Shown: positions 45,696 through 56,200 of the stretch, in pieces
How the letters are laid out: each line of letters opens with the position of its first letter
How positions within the stretch are numbered: position 1 is the first letter of the stretch
Assembly (NCBI GenBank): GCA_020444475.1
Contig: JAHLKV010000001.1
Span: 496,001 to 560,000, forward strand
DNA length: 64,000 nt
Reading direction: 5' to 3'
Source: a bacterium
GTDB taxonomy: Bacteria > Zixibacteria > MSB-5A5 > GN15 > FEB-12
Program-made: the position numbers and the translations under genes
Notes under the pieces: model-generated
The model's input: the letters and a program-made list of their open reading frames with translations, nothing else
The model's database searches: none
What the model was told of the DNA's origin: nothing

Positions 45696-45734
45696 TCATT
45701 GACTCCACAGGCCAATGAGGAGCAGTTTACCCAT
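45696..45734 (-). CDS. Possible 12-residue leader peptide upstream of dsrA
   Basis: ATG at 45734 opens MGKLLLIGLWSQ and stops at TGA 45696. AAGGAGGAGG lies a few bases upstream, one of the best Shine-Dalgarno sequences in the window. It could be a leader or regulatory mini-ORF. Against it, the predicted distal promoter (TTGACG 45770-45775, TACATA 45747-45752) would start transcription inside that Shine-Dalgarno. So only one of the two can be right. Confidence 0.25.
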   Translation of the reverse strand: MGKLLLIGLWSQ

Positions 45735-45746
45735 ATACCTCCTCCT

Positions 45747-45800
45747 TATGTAATCAATTCCCGCGCAAGCGTCAAGCGCAAAATGTGAATTTTTTCATTA
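45747..45800 (-). promoter_or_regulatory. Distal dsrA promoter-like element with ATGTGA site
   Basis: Site ATGTGAATTTTTTCATTA (45783-45800) lies 7 bp upstream of TTGACG (45770-45775), which has a 17-bp spacer to a weak TACATA box (45747-45752). The arrangement repeats that of the qmo promoters, but the boxes are poorer. Confidence 0.4.
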
Positions 45801-45970
45801 AGTCCCAACTTTGTCCAACAAGAACGCAGAGACGCGGAATTCTCCGTTTTGACAGCTAACCTGCTATTCCCCAATATTGTATGAATTGTGAAATAGACTT
45901 CTACGGCCCATTCAGGCGCGCTTATCTTTTCCTCTGTCTGCCCGGAGTATAGTGCTACTTTGTAGAAACG

Positions 45971-46013
45971 GGACCGGCCGGGCCCCTCTGCAACAAGGGG
46001 CCCGACCCGGTCC
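45971..46013 (-). terminator. Terminator after qmoB
   Basis: A long GC-rich hairpin (GGACCG...GGGCCCCT against AGGGGCCC...CGGTCC) lies 15 bp after the qmoB stop on the minus strand. The following CGTTTCTAC is a short U-run, so termination is probable but not ideal. Confidence 0.65.
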
Positions 46014-46027
46014 GTATATGCCGATGA

Positions 46028-48292
46028 CTACATGCCCTTGTACGGGTTGTAGCCCATCTCTTCAATCTGCGCAACAAAATCATCGAATATCTTCGGCAAC
46101 TTCTGATACTCGTTGATTGCCAGTTCCACGATCTGCACCCGCTCTTCCTCGAGCACCAGCTGGGTCAGTTTTTCACGGACGTTATCCATCCGATAGTTGG
46201 CCAGTTCGGAGCCGCGAATGAAGTGACACTGGTAGTCATCACCGCGCTTGCAGCCGATAAGAATGACCCCGTCGAATCCCGACGCCAGCGCATCGGAGAC
46301 CCACACCGCGTTCATCGAGCCGAGACAGCGAAGCGGGATGATGCGCACGAACGGCGAGTATTTCATCCGCTTGATGCCGGCCATGTCCACCGACGGCAGG
46401 GCGTCGTTTTCGCACACAAACGCCAGAATGCGCGGTTTCTCGTCGAACTCGTCGGGCATGCTGATCGACTTGATCATCTTGGAGACCATGTTAACCGAGT
46501 AGTTCTTGAACGAGATGATACGTTCCGGACAGGCGCCGAGACACACACCGCAGCGACGGCAGCGGGTCGGATTCGGCAGCGGCGTCCCCTTGGCGTCTTC
46601 ATCGAGCGCACCAAACGGACATTCTTCGGTGCACCGCTTGCACTGGGTGCACTTGGTCATGAAGAAGTCGGGATAGCTCAAATCGCCCGCTCTCGGATGC
46701 ACCGCTCTCCCCTGGGCGATCGACTCGACCGCCTGAATCGCTTTCAAAGCCGCGCCGTAGGCATCGGACGTCGAGGATGCGAAATCCATCGGCGAGCGCA
46801 CCGGCCCGGCGGCGTAGATTGCCGTGCGACGCGTTTCATACGGGAAACAGATGAAGTGGCTGTCCGGGAATCCATATTTGAGGGTCGGGAGGTCCGTGCC
46901 CTGGCGATAGCCGAGATTGATCAGGTGAGCGCCTTTCTCAGCACTGGCAGCAGCCTTCTTGCCGTCCTCCAGCGTACTCTCGTCGGCCGCTTCCTTCACC
47001 GCCGCAATCTCCGCCGCCGGATCAACGCTGGCATCGGCCGCGACAGGAATGTCATCGGGCTTGTTGGTAGTTACCATGCCGGTAGCCAGCACCAGCATAT
47101 CGGCCTTGACCGTGATATCCTCACCGAGAAGCGTCTCGGAGACATCGACAGCGATCTTATCACCATCGACACGCACCTCTCCAACTTCGCCCTTGGTCAG
47201 GAACATACCATCATCGGTCTGCGCCTTCTGGTAGAACAACTCGAACTGCTGCGGCGAGCGAATGTCCTTGTAGATCACATAGATCTTGGCATTCGGGTAT
47301 TTCTCCCGTACATACATCGCCTGCTTCAGCGATACGCGACAGCAGACCGAAGAGCAGTACGGCAGGTGATCCTGATCGCGCGAGCCGGCGCACTGGATGA
47401 ACGCGATAGACTCGATCGGTTTGTTGTCCGAGGGACGGATGATCTCACCCGAGGCGGCGAGTTCCTCCATCTTTACGTTGGTGATGACGTTCGGGCTGAT
47501 GCCAAAGCCGAGATGACCGAGGTTCTTGCCCTCGTACGGCTTCCATCCGGTCGCGACCACCATGGCGCCGACTTTGAACGACGGCGCTTCGCTGCCGTTC
47601 TTAAGTACGACATCAAACTTGCCCGGGGCGCCTTTGGCCGACTTGATTCTCGAGTTCGTGTGAACCACGATATTGTCATGCGTCTCCACGGCCTTGATCA
47701 GGTCGGCGTGTCCCGGATCCTGCAGCGATTCATACGGCGGTGTCTTGGGAAAGACGGCTTTGAACTTACGCGCCCAGCCACCCAACTCCGCTTCTTTCTC
47801 GACCAGGTGCACGCGATAGCCGGCATCGGCCGCCGCACGGGCTGCCGTCATACCGGTCATGCCGCCACCGATCACCAGAATCTCCTTGCTGGTCTCCTCG
47901 ATCAGCGGAACCGCCGGCTCGGAGGTCTGCATCTTGATGATGCTCATCTTGACGTAGTCTTCGACCAGCATCTGGGTGTCTTCGTCGTTCGGCTCGTGCG
48001 CCCAGGCGCCGTATTCGCGGATATTGGCCCGGTCGGTCAGAATGTCACTTCCAAAATTGAACAGCTCGGGGAAAACGCGCTGTGAACAGGCGGCTACGAT
48101 TACACGATTTAAGCCCTCGGACTCGATGTCCTTGCGGATGATGTCCACCGCTTCAGCACTGCACAGCGCATCGTGCGTCTTGCAGACCGGGACTTTGTGC
48201 TCGCCGGTGACAACTTCGACCAGTTTGTCGACATCGACCGAAGAGGCAATGTCGCAGCCTTTGCATATATAAACGCCAAGTTTGGTTTCCAT
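46028..48292 (-). CDS. qmoB: Quinone-interacting membrane-bound oxidoreductase subunit QmoB
   Basis: 754 aa. It is an HdrA-like flavoprotein: FAD site EILVIGGGMTGMTAARAAADAGY (near 135-158), and a two-cluster ferredoxin insert CTQCKRCTEECP...CRRCGVCLGACP (about 545-590). The C-terminal part (about 610-754) is MvhD/FlpD-like (LAFVCENDA, IPLRCLGSMN, GCKRGDDYQC), which distinguishes QmoB from QmoA. It passes electrons to APS reductase. It begins 4 bp after qmoA. Confidence 0.95.
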   Translation of the reverse strand: METKLGVYICKGCDIASSVDVDKLVEVVTGEHKVPVCKTHDALCSAEAVDIIRKDIESEGLNRVIVAACSQRVFPELFNFGSDILTDRANIREYGAWAHEPNDEDTQMLVEDYVKMSIIKMQTSEPAVPLIEETSKEILVIGGGMTGMTAARAAADAGYRVHLVEKEAELGGWARKFKAVFPKTPPYESLQDPGHADLIKAVETHDNIVVHTNSRIKSAKGAPGKFDVVLKNGSEAPSFKVGAMVVATGWKPYEGKNLGHLGFGISPNVITNVKMEELAASGEIIRPSDNKPIESIAFIQCAGSRDQDHLPYCSSVCCRVSLKQAMYVREKYPNAKIYVIYKDIRSPQQFELFYQKAQTDDGMFLTKGEVGEVRVDGDKIAVDVSETLLGEDITVKADMLVLATGMVTTNKPDDIPVAADASVDPAAEIAAVKEAADESTLEDGKKAAASAEKGAHLINLGYRQGTDLPTLKYGFPDSHFICFPYETRRTAIYAAGPVRSPMDFASSTSDAYGAALKAIQAVESIAQGRAVHPRAGDLSYPDFFMTKCTQCKRCTEECPFGALDEDAKGTPLPNPTRCRRCGVCLGACPERIISFKNYSVNMVSKMIKSISMPDEFDEKPRILAFVCENDALPSVDMAGIKRMKYSPFVRIIPLRCLGSMNAVWVSDALASGFDGVILIGCKRGDDYQCHFIRGSELANYRMDNVREKLTQLVLEEERVQIVELAINEYQKLPKIFDDFVAQIEEMGYNPYKGM

Positions 48293-48296
48293 GGCT

Positions 48297-49574
48297 TTAC
48301 CTCCTCACCTCTGCCGTCATTGCTTTCAATGCGGCTCCGGTGGCATCCTGAATGGAGGCCGCAACATCCATCGGTCGCAGGGCCGAGCCGGCGCCGATAA
48401 TCCCGCGGTCGCCGCCGGCGATCAGGAATCCGAACTCGTCAATCGGCGCATCGAGCGGCGGCGCCTGGTCCACCGTATTCGGCACCATACCAACCGCCAG
48501 TACCGCCATGTCGACCTCCAACTTGGTGATCTGGCCGGTCAGGGTATTCTCCGCTTCGAGAATTACATTACCGTTGGCCGGGTTCTCGACAATCTTGCCG
48601 ACTTTGCCGCGGTGGAAGTGGAACTTCTCATCCGCCTGGCTGGTGACATAGAAGTCTTCATAGCGACCGGGCGAGCGAACATCGATATAGAACATGTGCA
48701 CTTCGGCATCGGGATACCGCTCGCGCACGTACGTGGCCTGCTTCATCGAGGCCAGACAGCAGACGGCCGAGCAGTATGGCAGATGATTCTCATCCCGGGA
48801 GCCTGCACACTGAACGAATCCGATGCTTTTGATTTCCTGTTGATCCGACGGGCGGACGATTTTGCCTTCGGTCGGACCGGACTCCGAAGCCAGCCGCTCC
48901 ATGATCACGTTCGTGACCACGTTTTTGATGCGGCCGAAACCGAGATTGTCAATCCTGGTCGCATCGTACGGCTGCCAGCCGGTAGCCCAGACGATCGCCT
49001 TGACCGTCGCCTTGATCGTACGCGGCTGCATATCGAGATCGATGGCCCCATACGGGCAGGCCTCGACACACTTCTTCATGCGGTCGTCGTTTGCGAAGGC
49101 GGGGTCGACCACATAGCGGTGCGGGTAGGCCATCATGTGAGGCAAATAGACGGCTTTCGTCTTACTCAGTCCGTAGTTGAGATCGTTGTCCCGTTCGACC
49201 TCACACACTTTCTCGCACTCGCCACACAGCGTGCACTTGTCATTGACGTATCGGGGATTGAGTTTGATCGTCACTTCATACTTGCCCGGCTCACCGGTCA
49301 CCGACTCGATCTCGGCCAGCGTCAGAACCCGCACCTTGTCGGTGGCGCGAATACGCTTGAGATTGATCTCGATGCCGCAGCTCGGCGGGCACAGTTTCGG
49401 GAAGTACTGGTTGGTCGCCAGAACCCGGCCCCCCAGGGTGGGTTTCTTCTCGACGAGAATGACGTTCCGGCCGACTTCGGCGGTCTCGATAGCGGTCGTA
49501 ATCCCGCTGATACCGCCTCCGACAACCAGCGTTTCGGCAGTGATTTCATCCTGGAGAGGTTCAAACTCCGCCAT
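48297..49574 (-). CDS. qmoA: Quinone-interacting membrane-bound oxidoreductase subunit QmoA
   Basis: 425 aa from ATG 49574, which has AAGGAGA upstream; the 458-aa reading from 49673 would start in the leader and is rejected. The FAD motif LVVGGGISGITTAIETAEVG is near the start, and a C-G-E-C-E-K-V-C Fe-S set is near residue 108. It is HdrA-like but lacks the C-terminal extension of QmoB. It forms the soluble part of Qmo together with QmoB; the membrane part, QmoC, is encoded 25 kb away. Confidence 0.95.
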   Translation of the reverse strand: MAEFEPLQDEITAETLVVGGGISGITTAIETAEVGRNVILVEKKPTLGGRVLATNQYFPKLCPPSCGIEINLKRIRATDKVRVLTLAEIESVTGEPGKYEVTIKLNPRYVNDKCTLCGECEKVCEVERDNDLNYGLSKTKAVYLPHMMAYPHRYVVDPAFANDDRMKKCVEACPYGAIDLDMQPRTIKATVKAIVWATGWQPYDATRIDNLGFGRIKNVVTNVIMERLASESGPTEGKIVRPSDQQEIKSIGFVQCAGSRDENHLPYCSAVCCLASMKQATYVRERYPDAEVHMFYIDVRSPGRYEDFYVTSQADEKFHFHRGKVGKIVENPANGNVILEAENTLTGQITKLEVDMAVLAVGMVPNTVDQAPPLDAPIDEFGFLIAGGDRGIIGAGSALRPMDVAASIQDATGAALKAMTAEVRR

Positions 49575-49645
49575 ATCCGTCTCCTTTATAGGGGCTGTTC
49601 GCGAGGCAGATAGCCGACCGAAACGGCGGGGCCGACCACAGTCGC

Positions 49646-49663
49646 TTGTGAAATTTGTAACAA
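49646..49663. promoter_or_regulatory. CRP/FNR-type site, AATTTG variant, in the qmoA leader
   Basis: TTGTGAAATTTGTAACAA, identical over 18 bases to the site at 63715-63732 read on the minus strand. It lies 72-89 bp before qmoA and downstream of the predicted qmoA transcription start near 49723, so a repressor-like position. Confidence 0.6.
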
Positions 49664-49729
49664 GGGACTGCAAAAAAAACCGGTTCGCTGACAGCCGTAT
49701 AATGATATTGTCGACTTCTCAACTCACAA

Positions 49730-49782
49730 AGTAAAGGCAAACCTGTCCATATTGTCAAGGCAATATGTGAAAAAAGTAACGA
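49730..49782 (-). promoter_or_regulatory. qmoAB promoter with upstream ATGTGA site
   Basis: On the minus strand TTGACA (49753-49758), a 17-bp spacer and TTTACT (49730-49735). The site ATGTGAAAAAAGTAACGA (plus strand, 49765-49782) ends 6 bp before the -35 box, exactly as at qmoC, but is in the opposite orientation. Confidence 0.65.
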
Positions 49783-49991
49783 AATTGCTCACCTATTTGG
49801 GTCCTCTCCAAACAGTCCGAACCCCCACTGATCGCCCTCCTCCCGACCACCGGATTACCACCTAACAAGCTCAATTTCATAGGCATAACGATGGTTAACC
49901 GATTCGCAGCACCTTCCCTGAAGGCGTTGTCTCCCGGCCGGCACAGAACGCATCGGGCCTCCAGTGGACGCTATATACATAGGAATAAGAA

Positions 49992-50801
49992 ATGAATCAG
50001 AGCAGTACCGACAATCCCGCGATGACCTGCCCCCGCAGTCGGCAGGTTCTGCGTCAGTTCCCCCGCTCATGGCTGCTTCATCCGGAGTTACCGGTAAGAC
50101 CGGGGGACCGTGGTCCGGATGTCCGGCTGGTGCAGGAATGGCTTTGCCTGCATGAGATTCCAACGGCGATCGACGGCCGATTCGGCCCTCAGAGCGCCAC
50201 CGCTATTGAGACGTTCGCCGAGCGCTATCACCTGGAAGCACGGGCGGACGTGGACGCCACCATATTCGAGGCCCTCGCAAGCCCGATGATAGCCGCCCTC
50301 ACCGACCCTGCCTCCTGCGACGATTCGGTTCCTGAGGCGGTTGTTCGAATCGCATTCAGGCAGTTAGGCGCACGCGAAATCGGGGGGCCAAACGGTGGTC
50401 CCTGGGTGAGACTCTATATGAACGGACGAGAAGGGACGGCGTACCCATGGTGTGCCGGGTTCGTGTCGTTTGTCATCAGACGGGCGTGTGGCAAGAAGAG
50501 CGAATCTCTCCCCTTCAAGTTGTCAGTCTCGTGCGACGGGCTGGCGATCGAAGCCCGGAGGGCGGGCCGACTGGTCACCGGAGCAGATTATGGCCGTACG
50601 AGCCATCTCTCACCCGGCTCGGTATTTCTGATTCGCCGACGCACCAACGACTGGGTCCACTGTGGTATCGTGACGGCCTTCTACAGACGGCACTTCGACA
50701 CCATCGAAGGCAATACCAACGCCGACGGCTCACGGGAGGGAACTGCCGTCCTTCGCCGAAGGCGCTCATATCGGGACTGTGATTTCATCCGACTGGCTTG
50801 A
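49992..50801 (+). CDS. Peptidoglycan-binding and CHAP-amidase-like protein
   Basis: 269 aa. Residues about 38-90 form a PG_binding_1 domain (RPGDRGPDVRLVQEWL...DGRFGPQSATAIETF). Residues about 115-269 look like a CHAP/NlpC-type amidase: Cys in PWCAGFVSFV, His in VHCGIVTAF and Asn in EGNTN. No signal peptide is evident, so export or lysis role is uncertain. It is 80 bp before the LuxR-type gene. Cell-wall remodelling is the likely function. Confidence 0.85.
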   Translation: MNQSSTDNPAMTCPRSRQVLRQFPRSWLLHPELPVRPGDRGPDVRLVQEWLCLHEIPTAIDGRFGPQSATAIETFAERYHLEARADVDATIFEALASPMIAALTDPASCDDSVPEAVVRIAFRQLGAREIGGPNGGPWVRLYMNGREGTAYPWCAGFVSFVIRRACGKKSESLPFKLSVSCDGLAIEARRAGRLVTGADYGRTSHLSPGSVFLIRRRTNDWVHCGIVTAFYRRHFDTIEGNTNADGSREGTAVLRRRRSYRDCDFIRLA

Positions 50802-50881
50802 TGGCGACAACTAACCGTTTGCCATAATCGGCCTTCGAGCCTATTCTTAGGTCCAATGAATCAGTCACGAGAGCAATCGTA

Positions 50882-51547
50882 ATGTCGCCGACACTGTCAC
50901 TGGGAAAGCCGAATATCATCATTGTCGATGAACAGACCCTCTTTCGGGAAGGGCTGGCTTCGCTGTTTCGCCAGGAGGGTTCAGTCAATGTGATCGGTGA
51001 TGGTTGCGACGGCCTGGAAGCGGTCGAGAAGGCGGCAACTCTCCGACCCGATGTAATCATCATGAGTCTGACTCTGCCGAAACTGGATGCGGTTTCGACC
51101 ATCAAGCGCATTCGGAAGATGACCCCCTGTCCTGAAGTCCTGGCGCTGGGGGCCACCCACAATGAGACCCAGATGCGGGAAGCATTTGAAGCCGGCGCTC
51201 GCGCTTATCTGCTCAAGCACTGTGATTTCCAGGAACTGAGCTTTGCCCTTTCCAAAGTCGCCAAGGGCGAGTTCTATCTCGCCGGACCGGGCGGCAACGA
51301 CGTCATCGCGGAGTATGTACGCCCCCTTCTTGAAAATACCCGGCCGGGCGGGATAATGACCCAGCGGGAACGCGAGATCGCGAAATTGCTCGCCGACGGC
51401 TACTCTACCAAAGAAGCAGCTGATGTCCTCAATATCAGCCCCAAGACTGCCGAGACGCACCGGGCAGCTATTATGAAGAAACTCGGCGCCAAAAATGTCA
51501 CCGATATCGTCCGCTATTGCATCAGAAACCGTCTGATCGAGCCATAA
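50882..51547 (+). CDS. NarL/LuxR-type response regulator with a degenerate receiver
   Basis: 221 aa. The receiver spans 10-125, with the acidic pair D16-E17 and Lys112. The phospho-acceptor position is Ser62 (V-I-I-M-S-L-T-L-P) instead of Asp, and the conserved Thr/Ser is Gly90. The C-terminal LuxR HTH (about 155-221, TQREREIAKLLADGYSTKEAA) is intact. So it binds DNA but probably does not use normal phosphorylation. No sensor kinase is next to it. It lies upstream of gdhA. Confidence 0.9.
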   Translation: MSPTLSLGKPNIIIVDEQTLFREGLASLFRQEGSVNVIGDGCDGLEAVEKAATLRPDVIIMSLTLPKLDAVSTIKRIRKMTPCPEVLALGATHNETQMREAFEAGARAYLLKHCDFQELSFALSKVAKGEFYLAGPGGNDVIAEYVRPLLENTRPGGIMTQREREIAKLLADGYSTKEAADVLNISPKTAETHRAAIMKKLGAKNVTDIVRYCIRNRLIEP

Positions 51548-51626
51548 CGACCACTCCCGGAAAACACCTGATACCCTTATTCCGAGAATAGGGGATTTCC
51601 CCGGCCAAAATGGGGTAATCCCTGTA

Positions 51627-51644
51627 TTGTGAATTATTTCCCAA
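51627..51644. promoter_or_regulatory. TTGTGA-type site upstream of gdhA
   Basis: TTGTGAATTATTTCCCAA has the full left half and 5 of 6 bases of the right half TCACAA. It lies 56-73 bp before the gdhA start. A GGGGATTTCCCC palindrome sits just upstream (51589-51603 region). Confidence 0.45.
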
Positions 51645-51696
51645 GAGCGTACTTACTATTGGAACTTGGTAACCTCAATTTCTCTCAAGGAGTTAG

Positions 51697-53061
<1,365 letters not shown>

Positions 53062-53093
53062 TCACACGGTGAACGTCCTTCAGGTTTTTCCCG

Positions 53094-53123
53094 AAAGGGG
53101 AGGCGCCCGACGCCTCCCCTTTT
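53094..53123 (+). terminator. Rho-independent terminator after gdhA
   Basis: AAAGGGGAGGCG and CGCCTCCCCTTT form a perfect 12-bp stem with the loop CCCGA, followed by a T. It ends the gdhA transcript 33 bp after the stop. Confidence 0.88.
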
Positions 53124-53248
53124 GTATAAGGACCGCCTGATATCCGCCCGATATTCTCATTAACCTTACGGGAGAGTCATTTCCTTGGCGAGCGAGCGAT
53201 GAATGTGTATCTTCTGCGAGAACGAGTGCAGGTGACAGGAGCAACTTC

Positions 53249-56200
53249 GTGACACACGACGACCTATTGGATTTCGATCCGTCGCTGTTTGAGCGCGGTT
53301 ACGGCAGCCGCTTTCAGAAATTCCAGGACCTGATGCGCCATCGTGTGCACAACATCCTCCTCGTGTCGAGTCTCTACGACTCGTTTATCCTCGAAGAAGA
53401 CGGGCGGCTCGAAGAAGGTCTCATTACTGAGTACATCGATCTCAATCTCGTCCACATGCCCCGTATGGTGCGTGCGTCGAGCGGCGCCCGGGCTCTCGCC
53501 ATGAACGAACAGGACAAGCGTTTTGACCTGATCATCACCACCATGCACCTCGGCGATATGAACGCCCCTGAGTTCGTCCGGGAGATACGTAAGTCTGGGG
53601 TGGAGACACCGGTCGTCCTCCTCGCCTATGACTACAAAGAGCTGAAAGAGCTTACCGATCGCCAGGGACGCGGCGACTTCACTCGCGCGTTTCTCTGGCA
53701 GGGTGATTTCCGCATCCTGCTGGCCATCGTGAAGTGCATCGAAGACCAGATGAACGTCGACGCGGATACCGAATCGGTCGGAGTCCAGTCTATCATCGTC
53801 GTCGAAGACAGCATTCGTTTCTATTCCGCCTACCTGCCGATGATCTACACGGAGTTGATGCATCATTCGCAGAACGTGCTGTCCGAGGGTGTGAACCTGT
53901 CGCACCGCATCCTGCGCATGCGGGCACGACCGAAAATCCTGCTCTGCGAGAGCTACGAAGAAGCATGGGGCTACTTCGAGAAGTATCACGACAACATCCT
54001 CGGCGTCATCTCGGATATCGAGTTTCCCCGCTGCGGCTCTCCCGATCCGGAGGCCGGCATCGCTTTCGCACGCAATGTCCGCGCCAGGCATCCCGACATT
54101 CCGGTACTGCTTCAATCGCAAAACAGGGACGGACGCCGGCACGCCGAGGCGGTCGGAGCATCGTTCGTACTCAAGAATTCCGATACGCTGCTTCACGACG
54201 TGCGCGAGTTCATGGTCAACCACCTGAGTTTTGGTGACTTCGTCTTCCGCAGTCGCAAGGGCAAAGAGGTCGCCCGCGCACGCGACCTGCGAAGTCTCGA
54301 AGAGTGCCTGGTCGCCATTCCCGATGATGTCCTTCTGTACCATTCGGAGCGGAATCATTTTTCCAACTGGCTCAAAGCTCGTACCGAATTCTGGCTCGCC
54401 CATCAACTGCGACCGCGACAGGTGAGCGACTACGCCTCCGCCGACGAACTTCGCGCCGACCTGATTCACCGGCTCAAGGAGTTTCGTCGCCGCCAGCTCC
54501 GCGGTACCATCGTCGATTTCGACCCCAAGACCTTCGACACCACCAAGAGCTTCGCACGTGTGGGTGGTGGCTCACTCGGCGGCAAGGGCCGCGGCCTGGC
54601 CTTTGTCAGCACCCTCATCGAAACCTACGGTTTGGCCAACCGTTTCGCGGGAGTGGAGATCGACGTTCCGCCGTCAGTCGTGATCGGCACCGATGTGTTC
54701 GACAAATTCATCGAGATGAACGATCTTCGCTCCTTCGCCATGAACACGGACGACGACGAGGCTATCCGACAACGCTTTCTCTCGGCCAACCTGCCGACCG
54801 GTGTCGTCAAGGCGCTCAAGTCGTTCATCGAGTTGATTCGCTATCCGCTGGCGGTGCGATCATCGAGTCTGCTCGAGGATTCGCAGCACCAGCCGTTTGC
54901 GGGCATCTACAGCACGTACATGCTCCCCAACCACGGTAACGCTGCCGCACAACGGCTGGCCTCCCTCCTGAAAGCGGTCAAACTGGTGTTTGCCTCGACA
55001 TTTTCACAGCGGGCGAAGACATACATGCGTGCGACACCCTACCGCATGGAAGAAGAGAAAATGGCGGTCATCATCCAGCGCCTGGTCGGCAGTCTGCACG
55101 AGAACCGCTTCTACCCCGACATCGCCGGTGTGGCCCGCTCACACAATTACTATCCTTCACCACCGATGACCGGTGATGACGGCATCGCGTCGGTCGCGCT
55201 CGGGCTGGGGACACAGATCGTCGAAGGCGGCGCGGCGGTACGTTTTTGTCCGCGCTATCCCAGGCATTTGATCCAGTTCTCGACTGTACAGGACACGCTC
55301 ACGTACAGCCAGAAGAACTTCTTTGCGCTGGAGATCACCGACGAAGCCGATGGCGATGATCCCGGCGATGACTTCCGGCTGGCCGAGTTCTACCTCTCGA
55401 CCGCCGAGCAGGACGGCACCCTGCTGCCGCTTGCCTCGACGTACTCGAAGGAGAACGACGCCATCTACGAAGGGCTATCCCGACCCGGCGTGCGACTGGT
55501 GTCATTTGCGCCGATTCTCAAAAACGATCTATTTCCGCTCCCGCAGATACTGCAGTTGATGCTCGATGCCGGTCGCAAGAGCATGAGTGCGGCCGTCGAG
55601 ATGGAGTTCGCCGTCAACTTGTCGGTTGAGCAGGGGCAGCCGAAGGAGTTTGCGGTGCTGCAGATTCGACCGATGGTTGTCGACCGCGAATGGGAAGAGG
55701 TGTCCACGGAAGGTTTCCACACCCACGAGCTGATCTGTGAGAGCCCATATGTCCTCGGGAACGGCATCGTGGCCGATATTTACGACATCGTGTTTGTCGA
55801 CAGCAAAACGTTCAATCGCTCCATGACGAAAGCCGTAGCCGAAGAGATCAGCAAATTCAATTTCGAGTTGACCAGTGAGGACGCACCGTACATCCTGGTC
55901 GGTGTCGGTCGGTGGGGATCCTCGGATCCCTGGCTCGGAATACCGGTCGTGTGGGAGCAGATCTCCGGCGCCCGCGTCATCGTGGAGGCCGGGTTCGACG
56001 ACATGCAGGTTCAGCCGTCGCAGGGCTCGCACTTTTTCCAGAATATCGCCACCATGGAGGTCGGTTACTTCACGATCGACGGCAAGCGCGGCGGCGGTTT
56101 CGTCGATTGGGACTGGCTTCACGAGCAGGAAACAGTGAAAGCCCGCACCTTCTCGCGACACATCCGTTGCAAGGATCCGATCGTCGTCAAGATGGACGGC

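Larger units (their letters stand above)
45579..46027. other. dsrA upstream region
   Basis: About 450 bp between qmoB and dsrA. It contains the qmoB terminator hairpin (45971-46013) and TTGTGA-type sites at 45652-45669 and 45783-45800, with a weaker one at 45886-45903. A 12-codon mini-ORF lies at 45696-45734 behind AAGGAGGAGG. No larger gene is supported. Confidence 0.6.
49575..49991. other. Divergent region between qmoA and the amidase-like gene
   Basis: About 420 bp without a gene. It contains the qmoA promoter with its ATGTGA site and a second TTGTGA site close to qmoA. The remainder toward 49992 holds only a weak ribosome-binding site (AGGAATAAGAA) for the rightward gene. Confidence 0.6.

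Noticed and set aside
45886..45903. Additional TTGTGA site before dsrA
   Set aside because: Only the left half is present; the right half CTTCTA does not match, so it is not counted as a site.
46223..48085. Long plus-strand frame of 620 codons
   Set aside because: Antisense shadow of qmoB with no recognisable domain.
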